64,000 nt of DNA from Polyodon spathula (GCF_017654505.1 NC_054558.1:14375628-14439627), one strand, 5' to 3'. Counted from the stretch's first letter, positions 35,930 to 47,620 are shown. Translations and numbers: made by a program. The notes: generated by a model not told the origin, from the sequence alone.

Positions 35930-36180
35930 ACTAACCTCTTAACCACGAATTTAGAAGCCGAGTTGCTAAGAACAGTACCTTTTAAATAAATATTAACTAA
36001 TGCTGCCGAAATGAGCCCAAATAGACGCTCCGAACAGAAAATGTTCCAATTATAACCGTAAAAATAAGTTCAAGATAATTGAATTATTGGCCTTTAGCAT
36101 ATGGCTTTCAGCCCAGGAGAGGACAGTAATTCATCATAAATAATTATTTTAACCCAGGACAAAAAAAGTTCTGGCTTCCA
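35930..36180. other. Regulatory-like unique block
   Basis: There are no repeat features but a high density of ATTA/TAAT cores (GATAATTGAATTATTGGCC, AATTCATCATAAATAATTA) and a CCTTTAGCATATGGCTTTC stretch. It is a candidate conserved non-coding element, inferred from composition only. Confidence 0.35.
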
Positions 36181-36226
36181 TGAGCCACTGTTGTATCCCT
36201 GGGCTGCTGGGAGAGCGTGTCAAGTT

Positions 36227-36248
36227 GGGGGGGGGGGGGGGGGGGGGG
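36227..36248. repeat. Poly-G run
   Basis: A run of 22 G. It is potentially G-quadruplex-forming, and its length may be unreliable in the assembly. Confidence 0.9.
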
Positions 36249-36934
36249 TCTGCTTTTCCATCTACCAATGAAATCTGAAGAGAAGATCTGGCCAAGTACA
36301 TTCACTTACAGTTCAGACCCTCCACGATTCCTCTGGATGCTGAAAATCCATTTCGAACTGCTTTATGTTTAGGAAGAGGATAGTCTTTGATGAACAGGGT
36401 CATTTTATGTTCCTTTGATGAAAAACACACGTGGCTCCTGCATAAAAAAACAGGTTGATATACAGCAGGTTATGTAGTAAAAGTATGTATTAATGCTTCA
36501 ATCAGCTAATAAATAAACTGGGAGATAACTGAATGGTTCCCTCTCAGGGTGCTCATGTGCAGTAGGTGTCCTTCCTTTTGAGCACATTCATTAACTGGTT
36601 GACACACTTTATTTATTTTGTCTATTATTAGTATTAGTAGTAGGAACTCAGTTATAGCTTTTTGTTCTTCAGCCCAGCAGTGTCTTCTGGGTTAAAGCAT
36701 TTGTTCAGTTTTCTCTGACTTGTTTTTATTGCTGTCTTTATAAACTGCATTATTGCTACTATTTATTGTTGTTCACCAATGGTATCCTTTCTGTCTTTTA
36801 AATACAAGTTGTTCAGCTTTGTTTCTTTGTTGAACAGGCTTCAGTGGATAAATCGTTATGAATGTGGGTCAGGCACTTGCCACAGGTGTTACATTTTGTA
36901 AAATAACATTAATACCATAATTGTTGAGAGCTTT
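36249..36934. other. Non-coding stretch with a small R2 fragment
   Basis: No gene is recognised. 36668-36712 (CAGCAGTGTCTTCTGGGT, AAAGCAT) matches part of dispersed repeat R2 at 24555-24590. Confidence 0.4.
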
Positions 36935-37050
36935 CAGGTGCCTGCATGAAAGGCACTCCCTGGCTAAGGATTCAAATCCCTGCCGGGAGATATATTGGAT
37001 ATGGCCCAACGTCATGCATTTGTGCATTCATCAGAAGACTATTGGGGTAA
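36935..37050 (-). mobile_element. Penelope-like element relic with hammerhead-like motif
   Basis: On the minus strand CTGATGA (37034-37028) is followed by a perfect 5-bp hairpin, ATGCA-CAAA-TGCAT (37027-37014). GACG comes next where a hammerhead core would have GAAA. Further on are TTGG and CCAA segments able to pair. Hammerhead ribozymes are known in Penelope-like retroelements. The core here is damaged, so activity is unlikely. The class assignment is inference. Confidence 0.4.
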
Positions 37051-37059
37051 AAAAAAGGC

Positions 37060-37430
37060 AGTTTGCCTTTCTGCCCCTCTGTCTGTCTGACACATTTTGA
37101 TGAAGCTAGCTAGACCCTGTTTAGTACATTGAGTGTGTCATAATCTGAGAATATGGAGGATGTCTGTCTGTCTATTTGATCATCTGTTTTAAGTCACACT
37201 TACATTTTGACATATCTAGAGAACCGCTTATCTAGTCATAAGATACTGTATCAGTATCAGGTTTTATAAAGGCCCCTTGTCTGTATCTCTGTATCTGTGG
37301 ATCATGACATTATGCAGTTACATTCACATCTAAAAATCCACTCATCCATTTAATGTAATGACATTCTTCAGCACAATGTGTTGAGCATTTCTCAATCTGG
37401 GATTTATGGAGAAACTTGTCTGTTTGATTG
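37060..37430 (+). repeat. Dispersed repeat R3, copy 2
   Basis: TCTGTCTGTCTG-type phrases recur (37080, 37160, 37280) with GATGAAGCTAGC, TGACATATCTAGAGAACCGC and GGATTTATGGAGAAACTTG. They are similar in layout to 22120-22260 and 59770-59955. Confidence 0.45.
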
Positions 37431-37944
37431 GGAATGCTAGTGATGAAGCACAAACAAATTTAACAATCTGGTGTTTTCTTATAAATCATTTAAAAATACT
37501 TTCTTTGAGATCTGTTAGATCTGTTTTCCTGTGGCTTATTTACCAAATATGAGGAATTTAGAGCAAACGTTTCTAAGAGCTTTTACAAGAACATTTAGAG
37601 TCAAATATAGTACACTACTTTCATTGGGGTATATTTATGTGGATATGGATCAAATACTGCGAGGACAAACTTTTATGATCCCTGCTGGCATTCTGTCTGA
37701 CTGTGCCCTGTGCCATTGTCCTTCACCTCTCAAGACAACTGAATTCATAAGTGGTAAAGAGGGCCCTCAACAGGCATGATATATAAACAGCTTTGTTTAA
37801 ACGGATGGGAGTTTCAGGGCCAGTTGTAAATCTATGAACTGTCCCTTTAATGTTCGGAATGCTCAATCAATGTATAAACAATCCGACCTCTTCTGAGAAG
37901 AAAGGGCCACATGGAGGCCTAGATATATATAGACACACACACAC
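37431..37944. other. Non-coding stretch
   Basis: I see no gene or assignable repeat. The 82-codon frame at 37531-37779 has no recognisable domain. Confidence 0.35.
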
Positions 37945-39045
37945 AAAGTTGTAGTCAAAAAGTTTACATAGCCCAATGGAAATTTACAATAATTCATACC
38001 CTTTGATGCTATGATAGTATTGTCTATAAGGAGCAAGAAATTTCAATATGATAATGCTAAACCTAATTCTAGAAAAGTCTAGAAAATGCTGGATTGCAGG
38101 TGAACGTTCTTAGAGTATAAACGAGTTAGGCATAGGATGATTGCTGGCATCACCAATAAGTCAATAAGGGAAAAAGTAAAGAGCTCCCTGAAGATCTTAG
38201 GCATACAATTATTTACTGTCATAAAGCTGGAGAAGGATACAAGAAGATTTCCAAGCATTGAGTATCCCAATTTCAACTATTGTTCCTATTATCAAGAAGT
38301 ACAAGAATCATTGTACTCTCCCAACGCTCCCTGGGTCTGGAAGAAAGAAGTATCAAGAACAAGCAGAGGAAATCTGAAGAAGGTTAATAACAATCCAAGA
38401 TTGACTGCCAAAGATATTCAAAGTGAATTGACTGCAAGTGGGACTGGGGTTTCCATTTCAACCATAGGTCGAGTATTGCATGGTGGAGGTCTCAATGGTC
38501 GCAGGCCAAGGAAAAAGCCACTCTTAGGAAAACATCACAAAGATAATCACTGAAAGTTTGCAAAACAGCATCTGAATGATGAATATGAGTTCTGGTCAAA
38601 GGTTTTGTGGAATGATGAAACAAAAATCAATTTATTTGGTCATACTGATAATCGTTACGTTTGGAGAAAGTCTGGTGAGGCGTACAAAGAAAAGAACACC
38701 ATACCTACTGTCAAGCATGGAGGTGGTAATATCTTTCTATGGGGATTTTTTCCTCTAATGGCACAGGAACTTTAGTTCCAATACATGGTAGAATGAATTC
38801 CATAGCATACCAACAGATATTGTCCAATCATCTGAAACCCTCCGTTACAGAACTTAGTTTAAAGTGCAACTGGACATTCCAACACAACAACGATCCAAAG
38901 CACACATCAAAATCTACTTCAGAATGGTTAAAGAAGAATAAAATCAAGGCTCTGGAATGACCTAGTTAAAGTAACGATCTAAACCCGATTGAGAATCTTT
39001 GGTGTGAGTTGAAGAAGGCTGTGTATAAGGGAAATATATCTATTT
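37945..39045 (+). mobile_element. Degraded Tc1-like transposon, 3'-truncated
   Basis: The left end has AGTTGTAGTCAAAAAGTTTA, like the terminal repeats of fish Tc1 elements. The transposase region follows (next entry). Similarity ends near 39045, with no right terminal repeat found. Confidence 0.8.
38137..39040 (+). pseudogene. Tc1-like transposase pseudogene
   Basis: An open frame at 38137-38553 (138 codons) covers the DNA-binding region, with an RLTAKDIQSELTASGTGVS and STIGRVLHGGGLNGRRPRKK second-HTH block. After a stop the same frame continues with LWNDETKINLFG (first catalytic Asp) and [16 protein letters not shown] frameshift within the run of T near 38750 follows, and then a frame with QHNNDPKHTS, in which the second catalytic Asp is replaced by Asn. 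Next come two nonsense codons and NPIENLWCELKKAV (final Glu). The catalytic substitution and multiple stops make it inactive. It is a different and older subfamily than 15478-17038. Confidence 0.88.
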
Positions 39046-39845
39046 AAATCATAACAGTACAGCCATTGTAGGAAATCATTCCCACTTTATGAATCTGTTC
39101 AATATGGTAGCCGTATATCTTAAAAAGCATCACTATTGCATGCAGGGCTTGTAAAGCACTACTGTAAAGGTGGGGGGTTGATATGGAGCCTGGGCTTGAG
39201 TTGACGTTTGCCCATAGAGGCGTGGCTCTCACGTCAGACTAGCCAAAGTGCCGCTTGCCTTTGATCAGCCATCCCAGGTCAGGCCCAGAGCTTTTAAAGT
39301 ATGGCTTTCCCCTCTGCCGTCGGGCTGATTTTCTGAAGTGTGGCTGCTTGAGAATGTTTACATTTTGGAGGCTTCCCAATTTCCTCTTTTAATCATGACA
39401 TCATTCCCAGCTTAACAAGTTAAAGATGTTGCCAGGCCTCTCTGTGGTTCCCTGCTCTTTGGACTCTGCCGAGCTGAAATTAGACACATTTGTCCAGCTT
39501 TTCCTGTTAACCCTAGCCTTGCCCCAGCAATATTAAATTGGCCCATTGCCCTGATTGTAAAGGGCAGATTTTAGTATAATCACCCAATATTTTCTTGATC
39601 CCGAGACACTCAGATTAAGACCAATTATTTATGATTAATGCACAGGCATTTTCATTAAAAAAAAAAAAAAAAAAGATTTGCTGACTTACATTGGACAGTT
39701 TCACTATCTCCCTAAGTGCTGTGGAGTGAAAAGATTATTAAAATGTGTTTTATTTTGGTCTGTTTTGTGCTGAGGGACAAAGGCACTGGCAGGGACCATG
39801 ATAGCATCCCATTGTTCAATTACATTGTGTGTTGTCATAGAAATA
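39046..39845. other. Unique stretch with a regulatory-like block
   Basis: No gene is recognised. At 39350-39655 composition and motifs (GACCAATTATTTATGATTAA, GCAATATTAAATTGGCCC) suggest a conserved non-coding element. A poly-A run at 39657-39674 follows. Confidence 0.4.
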
Positions 39846-40246
39846 CTAAAAGAAAAGTAATAAATTCAATGACAAACAAATGTTTAAATTGAGTTTGAGA
39901 AGCTGCAGTGAAGTGCTATCACACATGTTTAATAACAAAGAAGCAAACACTAAACAAAATACACTAACAAATAAAAAAGCACAAGAGCCAAAGCAAAAGG
40001 TATACACAAAAAACTCACAGGCACAGCACGGCATGACACAGCACAGCACAGCACAGCACAGCACAGCACAGCAACACAACATACCCTCACTTTCACTAAC
40101 ATTAATTGTAACATTAACACCCATGAACACCCTTTTTATACACCTGTGACTGGAGCCTAATTAAGCATCATTTATTCAATTTACTCCAGCCACACTCCCA
40201 TGTGATTTCTGGTAGGAATTTAACCCTCTCCCTGCCAACCCAATAC

Positions 40247-40263
<17 letters not shown>
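39846..40263 (-). mobile_element. Degenerate LTR-like sequence with an expanded GCACA repeat
   Basis: The minus strand has the order GGCAGGGAGAGGGTTAAATT, GTGTATAAAAAGGG (TATA-like) and downstream A/T-rich sequence, parallel to the LTR at 17245-17672. The GAATTTAACCC...CCCTGCCAA phrase is shared. A GCACA repeat occupies 40030-40073. A run of C (40246-40263) and a CA tract to 40280 have obscured the right end. The ends and target duplication are not determined. Confidence 0.5.
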
Positions 40264-40277
<14 letters not shown>

Positions 40278-40824
40278 ATAAGTGCTTTATTCCGTTAAGA
40301 GGAGTGTGTGAATGGCTAGTCAGTGCAAGTCATGCAGGCAAGAGATTTAATAAAACAATGTCAAACTACAAATAAATGAATTAAAATTTGAAAATGTAGT
40401 AAAAAAAAGTTTGTTTTAGAAAAAAAAATGAGAAGATAGGCGACAATCATTAACTGTGTGAGATCTTAAGTGGGAAATATTTTCTGGTACAGTGGTGTTA
40501 TTTTGTTAATTGTTATTAATTATTATTTGTGACATTGCTTGTTGCCCTATAGTTTTTCTTTCTTGGAGAGTTATGCTATTCTCACTCAAGGATGCCTCTG
40601 GTTTCAGTACACAGTACACATGCTGAAAAAAGAAAGTAAAATAAATCAGAAAGCTGAAAACTTCAACTCCACAACAATCAATACTAAAGGTACGATTCTC
40701 TACACAGTTGTGATCAAGAGACTGGCGTTTCGTACTGCAGTTCCCTTGTTAAACTTGAACATTTCAAATGAAAGAAATATGTCAGGATAATTGTTTTTCC
40801 TATTTTATTTACTTTTTTTTTACT
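40264..40824. other. Non-coding stretch
   Basis: No gene is recognised. It starts with the CA tract to 40280 and is otherwise AT-rich. Confidence 0.4.
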
Positions 40825-41182
40825 TTGTCCAATTATAATATTTCCCCTAATTTTCTCCCAATTTGGAATGCCCAATTGCTTTTATCCTCACCCCAGCAAT
40901 TCCCCACATAGCTCAAGAGACCCGAAGATTCAGTGGGCGTCCTCCCATCCCACAACCAAACAACCAAGCCAGCATCCTTTTTCACCTAGGAACTCAAGAG
41001 TGGATGTATTCACTCAGGTATCCACACGGAGCTTACTGGGTGCCTGGCCAGCAGGGTTGAGAGCCAATGCGATTCTCCCCTCAGAGTCCCCAACGAAGAC
41101 TGGCCTACTTCGCACAGCCTGGACGTGAACCTGCACCATATGACTCACCCTGCACACCACACAAATGTGCTTCTACCAGGTG
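40825..41182 (-). mobile_element. SINE family B, copy 3 (longest)
   Basis: The minus strand reads from a head with ACCTGGTAGAAGCAC and GGTTCACGTCC (B-box-like, about 41113-41123), then a GCATTGGCTC body, to a tail with CAATTGGGCATTCCAAATTG. Other copies are at 26388, 27801 and 57255. It appears to be tRNA-derived. Confidence 0.75.
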
Positions 41183-41232
41183 TCCCTCTAGGTCTATACA
41201 ATCAGATTTCTCAATATGTAAAAATGTGCTAT

Positions 41233-41479
41233 AGGAGGCAGTGTGGTCTCTATAGTCTCAGGCTTGTAACTAGAAGATCACCGGTTCAAATCCCACCTCT
41301 ACCACTGACTGACTCACTGTGTGACTCTGAGCAAGTCACTTAACCTCCTTGTGCTCCATCCTGCGGATGAGATGTTAAATCAATGTCCTAATGTAAGTGA
41401 CTCTGCATATAATGCTTTGTGCTTTGTGATGGTGGTCCACTATGAAAGGTGCTATATAAAAATAAAGATATTATTATTG
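41233..41479 (+). mobile_element. SINE family A, copy 2
   Basis: A-box-like region GTGTGGTCTCTATAG, B-box GGTTCAAATCC (about 41283-41293), GTCACTTAACCTCCTTGTGC, and the 3' tail GAAAGGTGCTATATAAAAAT with ATT repeats. Full length compared with copy 1. Confidence 0.85.
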
Positions 41480-42154
41480 TACAGAAAAGGGTAACCGTGT
41501 CTTCTGTAACAAATACCTCTGCAATTCTGTCCATACAGTTCTAGAAATTGAAATTTCAGTTCTGGGATGTAACATACCCATCGGGGTACAACATAACCAT
41601 AGAAATACTTTAGCCTTCCTAACATAAATGGATGCCAATCAAATCTCAATTAAATCCATAGCAGAACTATTAGCAGACAACTGCAAATACTGTATTGCAC
41701 AGGTTCACTTGTGCATGTGTGTCATATCAAGAATGGATTGCCAGTGTACACTGTGTGTTCATACTATTGTGATGTCATTGGCACGTCAAACTTGCCTTAC
41801 CCATATGGTGTTACTTCTACACTGGTATTTTCAACAACTGTCCCTGTGGGACTACTGTCTCTCAGTACAAGACCATTGTATTGTCCCTGGTCTTCCACAG
41901 GGAATATAATTTGGTAAGGATTATCAGATTAAGTAGCCATCATTCCTAAATGCTGATAATAAAACATCATTTACCTATAGGTACGGACAGGCAAATTTTC
42001 ACATGACTTGGCCATGGTCATGTACATTTGGAAACCTACTGTTCCACCCTAGATGTTTTCAATTTTCTCAATGCATTTTACCCCAATATAAATTTCTACA
42101 AGGATGACTACCAAGACTGGTATCAGATCACACGATTCTATTTAGCCCAGAAAA
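41480..42154. other. Non-coding stretch
   Basis: I see no gene or assignable repeat here. Confidence 0.35.
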
Positions 42155-42425
42155 AAGAAGAATTAGAGAGGTGGGGCTTGATTGAAGTCTTTGCATTCGT
42201 AAAGGGGATTAACAATGTAACACAGTTGAAAATTAAGCGAGGACAATTCTTTATAGAGAGGCTATGGAATGGATTACCTAGTCATGCTGGTGATGCTGAA
42301 TTAGAGGGATCTTTTAAGACCCAAGTAGACAGCGTTTTGAGATCAATCAGCTACTAGGAACCAGATGAGCACTGATGGGCAAAATGGCCTCATCGCGTTC
42401 ATACATTTCATGTTCATATTCAAAG
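42155..42425 (+). mobile_element. LINE 3'-terminal fragment
   Basis: Translation near 42165-42355 gives WGLIEVFAFVKGINNV...FFIERLWNGLPSHAG, the C-terminal end of a CR1/L2-like LINE ORF2. The 3' end GATGGGCAAAATGGCCTC follows. It is strongly 5'-truncated and non-functional. Confidence 0.75.
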
Positions 42426-43460
42426 CACATCTGCAAGAGGTTCTGTGTTTATTCATCTGTTCCAATACTTGTTGAATTTTGTACAAAGTGTACAAACTGC
42501 CTCTATCGCTGCCATTGCTTTCATATGGTGTTGGACAGATCAGCAGTACCATCGTGGATTAACCAATCACAGCCATGTGCAGACAACACGTGCTTGCCAG
42601 GAAAAATCATGAACTGAACTGTTGTCTACGGAGGTGTCCAAGCACCCTGAAGTGTTTGATCCCTTCCATATTTCATACAAGGACAGGCAAGTCAGTATTT
42701 TATACATCGCCCCTGATAAGCATCCTTCCTGCCTTTTTTTATTATTTCTGTAGTTCACTACTATTTTTACAAAATAACTGCCTGTAAAAGGATATATTTT
42801 CTAACACTTTAGTAGTAGGCAATGTATGTATGTGTCTTTGCTAAGCTCAGATCGCTCATTTCATACACCAGCATATAGATGACAGAAAAGCAACACTGAA
42901 AAACAAAACAGTGTTTTTATTTTGTAAATTATATGGGGGATCATTACAGCTACAGCCAAACGTTTTGCATCACATCCTATAGAATTTATACTGTTATGTA
43001 GACATATTGAAATTACATATCACTTTGTAGTTCTCAAAAAAACTGAAAAATGTGATATTTTGAAATCTAATATGAAACACTGTACTGCTATTGTAGTTTC
43101 CAGTACTTTTGAGATACCATTTTGTAGTTTCTTACATTGCTTGATGTAAAATAAAATATCGAAATTATGTTTATATATATTTTTTAATTATTAATATTCT
43201 ACTAAACTTTTGGCCATATATGTGAATTATATTCAAGTACATAGCCTACGGTGTGATACTGAACTACTTTAACTCGTAGTGCATACCGTGTCCGGGTGAA
43301 GGCTAGCGGTACTGAACTGTGGAAATGCTCAGCGGTGCCACGCCGTGCCTGTCTGTCCCGGGTTAAGGATGCCAATATTGCTGCCACTCTTACATTAGAG
43401 CCTTGATACTTGTACAGTAACTACACCCCAAATAAAATAACATTAAATACATTCATCCTT
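42426..43460. other. Non-coding stretch
   Basis: No gene is recognised. Confidence 0.4.
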
Positions 43461-43542
43461 AACATGTCTTTGTTGGTGATTAACATGTCTTTGTTGGTGA
43501 ACGGGAGAGAGGTGAAGACTTTTTTAATTGTGAAAGCTTGGC

Positions 43543-43607
<65 letters not shown>
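43461..43607. repeat. Short 21-bp duplication followed by a GT microsatellite
   Basis: AACATGTCTTTGTTGGTGA occurs twice in tandem (about 43461 and 43482). A GT tract of about 31 repeats covers 43545-43607. Confidence 0.9.
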
Positions 43608-43608
<1 letters not shown>

Positions 43609-43619
43609 CAAGAAAGAAG

Positions 43620-43965
43620 GGAAAGAATAGCTGTAAGGAATTTAATTGTTTATGGCCTGCTGTTCGCAGCCCCTATCCAGCAGACAGCTGGGCGCCCCGG
43701 TACAGTTAAGATCAGAGGCCTTGATAACCTGGGCCTTGATTTATGGACAGCATGGGCTTTTGCGATCACCTAATGAGGGAAACTAAAGTGTCAACATGTT
43801 TATTAAATACCCAGAACCATCTGTGGCTTTCACCCGGACAACATTAATCATAATATTTCTATTTCCATTAAGAGCTCATTTAACCCATTTGGCACTTTCA
43901 GACTCATTTTTCTGAATCAAATGTCCTTGCTGTGTTCTCTGCATTAGTTTCACTCTTTAATTGCT
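43620..43965. other. Regulatory-like unique block
   Basis: About 340 bp without repeats, mixing GC-rich (CAGCTGGGCGCCCCGG) and ATTA-rich parts (CATTAATCATAATATTTC). It is a strong-looking conserved non-coding candidate by composition. No coding frame is supported. Confidence 0.4.
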
Positions 43966-44168
43966 AGTACTGGTTTAACAAACTGGATTTACTGTGTTTC
44001 TAACAAAACCCTTCCTCTCAATGATACCTCTATCATAGATGTTGCTAATAAGTGTGTCAGTAAAACACGTCCACTGCCCCAGCTGTGAATTCACAATTAG
44101 AACCATCACTATGGTAAATAGATGGTGGCCATGACATATCTCAACAGAATTACAGAATAGTGAAACAA

Positions 44169-44171
<3 letters not shown>

Positions 44172-44234
<63 letters not shown>
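44172..44234. repeat. AT microsatellite
   Basis: About 31 uninterrupted AT units. Confidence 0.95.
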
Positions 44235-44237
<3 letters not shown>

Positions 44238-44635
44238 TCCACTGTATCCCCTTCACAGGGGATGATAATAGGAAAGAAAATGAGGGAAGAAAAAAAATGT
44301 TTTCTAACGTTAGCATAACAACATTGCCTCACTCTTATATTATGTTTTCCAGATTTGTATTTAATTTATTTGATTTTGGTGCAGCCCAATGATACAGTCA
44401 CAGTGCTGTGAATGTGGTGGAAGGGTTTACAATGTTTTTTCCATTCACCTAGGCTTGGGGCAGCACAGACAGAGGGTGTAATTGACAGGTTGGGTCCTAC
44501 AAACTAGAACACAGGAAGTCAGTTTAGTTTTGTGCTACAGAAAAATCACTTGACTCAAAGCAAACATAAAATAAAATAAATCAATGTCCTTTTCTACTCC
44601 TTTCAAACAAGTGAAGCAGTAATATTATTGCTCCC
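44235..44635. other. Non-coding stretch
   Basis: No gene is recognised. Confidence 0.4.
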
Positions 44636-44666
44636 ATTATAATTATTATTATTATTATTATTATTA

Positions 44667-44704
<38 letters not shown>
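44636..44704. repeat. ATT microsatellite
   Basis: About 22 ATT/TTA units with one phase break. It may be the expanded tail of an otherwise unrecognised retroposon. Confidence 0.9.
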
Positions 44705-44811
44705 CAAAATATTTGACCTAGAACCCACTGAGATCTCCTTTTCAGGGGTTTCCTGTGCTGAACATATTTTAATACTAACATATTCAGATTTCTCCAGTAC
44801 ACCATAGACAC

Positions 44812-45087
44812 TATAATAATAAATAATAATCTTTATTTTTATATAGTGCCTTTCATAGTTGATCACCATCTCAAATCTCTTTACAAGATACGAGACTAGG
44901 GGGTGTGAACTATGCATCAGCTGCAGAGTCACTTACAACAACGTCTCACCCGAAAGATAGAGCACAAGGAGGTTAAGTGACTTGCTCAGGGTCACACACA
45001 GTGACTCAGTGGCTGAGCTGGAATTTGAATCTAGGTACCTCCTGGTTACAAGCCTGTTTCTTTAACCACTGGACCACATAGCCTTCT
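44812..45087 (-). mobile_element. SINE family A, copy 3
   Basis: A full-length minus-strand copy. Its tail (AATAATCTTTATTTTTATAT) is at the left. The complementary B-box (GGAATTTGAATCTAGG) lies near 45020 and the A-box (CCACTGGACCACATAG) near 45066-45081. Confidence 0.88.
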
Positions 45088-46750
45088 ATATAGAACCACT
45101 GCTTCCTGTGCTTAGCTTCAGCATCCCACATACTAGACTAAAAGATGGAGCTGCTAGCTATACAGTGGATGTACCTATTCCACTGCCATGGTAAATGAAT
45201 GTGTACTATACTAAAAATAACACGTTTCTATTTAATATAACATTACATGCTGACAGAATCTGAAACACAAAATAGTATAATTACCCAATACAGTCAATGA
45301 TTTTTTATATGCCTAATGTAACATTGTGAGCAATAAAAGATAGCAAGGTTCTGCTTCTGTATTACAGTTGTGCTGGTTTTCTTATTTGGTACATCTTTAA
45401 AGGTGCTATAATGATGCAATGCCTAAAACTACATTTCAGACTTGATTTCTAAGTCATGTCATATACTACTTTCCAAAACAGTCCAGAGCTGGCTGACTGT
45501 GCACACAGATTTGTTTAGTATCTCTAAAAAGAAAAATATTTGAGCAATGCATCTTCTCCAGTTTCAACAATGCAATCTAAACATATACAGTGTATTGTAT
45601 TAAATGTCCTGTAAATATTTGTATTAAAAGAGAAACAAGACTTTGATCCAACATTTCACCCTACAAATCTAGATGGAGTGCATTTTAGGAGGTGGTGTTC
45701 CTCTCCTCTTTAGGTGTGTTTGACACTGTCAAAGAAGCATGAGGTGTCAGGTTTGAACTAGAATTGAATTTAAAAGGGTAGTGTTCCCTTTGAAAAGACA
45801 AACAACTTTCCCTAACTGCTTAAAAAAACAACCACAAAGCAAACAACAAGAGCGAGAGAGAGCAGCATTCCTTTCATGAAACACTCTGAAGATGACAAGT
45901 GGAGCTTAGACTCACACTGGCAACCCTTTGAGCTCTATATACTTTCCCTGAGGCCTGACTTGTTTAAATTATTTAAAGAATAATTGCATCACATAATGAA
46001 TGTGTATTAGGGAATATTTATATGAAGACCCTAATGCTATATAAAGTGTGGCACTAAACATGAATCTGACCCTTTGTAGTTTTATATATGCTGTATTACA
46101 ATTCAGTTGTGTATACAAAGCTTTCTCAAGCTGTGCGACTCCTTCAGTTTTAAGTGTCATTACCTCTTGCCTCCTTCTTATACTAATACTAATTCTTACA
46201 AATGGAACTTGCTTTAAAAAAAAATGAGGTCATGTAACATGTAACTGTAGCTACTGGTAATTGATATTGCTTTATTTAGAGAAGTAGAAATAAATAATAC
46301 TAATACAGCTATCATCACTATTATCACTACTTCTTACATTTCTTCCCGATCCTGATCTCTTTGTGGTGCCTGTCCTTGGCTCACCAAGACAAGAGAGCTC
46401 CTGGTGAGTGCTCTGGGTGAATGCTCTTGGTTCTCAATGGAGAAGGTCTCCTTGATTGTGGAGCCAGGTTCTGATTGATTTGGAGCAGGCCCAGGAGGAG
46501 TCCACTGTTGATATGGTGGTCTTTGTCAATCAGTCAGCACTAAATTGAGTGGTCTGCACCGTTCCCTTTGGTTTATTTATACACCTTAACATTTCATTTA
46601 CAGACCCTCTTGACACACTGTTTCATTTTATTTGGTTAAATATCTGTCCTTGTTAGCAACACTCTGTTTAAAGGTGCAAAATACTTTTTTTTTTTTGTTG
46701 TCCTTTGACAGCTGATGTTGTCACTAAATGGATATTTAAATATGACTACT
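45088..46750. other. Non-coding stretch
   Basis: No gene is recognised. 46340-46560 is GC-richer, with CAAGACAAGAGAGCTCCTGG and GGAGAAGGTCTCCTTG. No coding frame is supported there. Confidence 0.35.
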
Positions 46751-46752
46751 AC

Positions 46753-46799
<47 letters not shown>

Positions 46800-46832
46800 T
46801 AATAATGATAATGATAATAATAATAATAATAT
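46751..46832. repeat. ATA/ATG microsatellite
   Basis: About 27 triplets, mostly AAT, with a few ATG variants near 46805-46813. Confidence 0.9.
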
Positions 46833-46924
46833 ATTTGTTTTAAGGATAGTAAGCCTAGTTGCATCATCCTGCAAATTGAGAAGATTTTATCATTGGCTTT
46901 GTTTACGACTGTCCACCCCACAGT

Positions 46925-47105
46925 GTAATGTTCTTTTTCTAGAATGTTGATGTCATCATACTGTTACTATGCAATACTGTTGTAGATTTTGTAAATGCAT
47001 GTTGCCAGCGTGGAATGCCTGGAGGGGGTAGGCCAGTGCCAGTTTGGTCAGATAGACATCGTTCCATGGGTCAAAATTCATCAAATTCAAAAGACAAATT
47101 GAAGA
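46925..47105 (+). repeat. Dispersed repeat R1, copy 2
   Basis: Matches 12005-12165 over about 160 bp, with a short extra segment (CGTGGAATGCCTGGAGGGGG). Confidence 0.6.
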
Positions 47106-47489
47106 ATCATCAATTTACAGATACAGGAATACACATCCTTATTATCCCCTGTAATCCTAATCCGCTGTAAAGTCTTGTGCTGAGTAATACTTATCGTACA
47201 ACATCAGAAAAGATAATACATAGTTGAAATATACACACCTCTAGACTGTCACTGATAAAACTCTGAAATCTTAGCTGCAAGCCGAACTCTGTGTGTAACT
47301 TAATCAATAAAGCCTTCGCTTACAAACCTTAAGATCAATGAATCCCACTGATAAAATGATTTTATTACTATTGTAAGTATAACCCTTAGTACTTATAACT
47401 CTTTACAAATGTAATTGGAGTTAAGAATTGTATATCTTTTAAGACATATTTCACTTTCATTTGAAATTCCTATTACCGTGAAGTTATTA
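47106..47489. other. Non-coding stretch
   Basis: No gene is recognised. Confidence 0.4.
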
Positions 47490-47620
47490 TCCTGGTCCAG
47501 TGGTGAAAGAAACAGACTTGTAACCAGCAGGTCCCTGGTTCAAATCCCTAGTCTTGTATGTTGTAAAGCGCTTTGTGATGGTGGTCCACTATGAAAGGTC
47601 CTTTATAAAGATTATTATTG
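47490..47620 (+). mobile_element. SINE family A, copy 4, with internal deletion
   Basis: The head (CTGGTCCAGTGG, GGTTCAAATCC) is joined directly to the tail (TAGTCTTGTATGTTGTAAAG, GTCCACTATGAAAGG). The roughly 100-bp middle present in other copies is missing. Confidence 0.85.

Noticed and set aside
43410..43773. Open frames through the GT repeat
   Set aside because: They consist mostly of Cys-Val repeats from the microsatellite.
44603..44932. 109-codon minus-strand frame
   Set aside because: It is a translation of the ATT microsatellite and part of a SINE.
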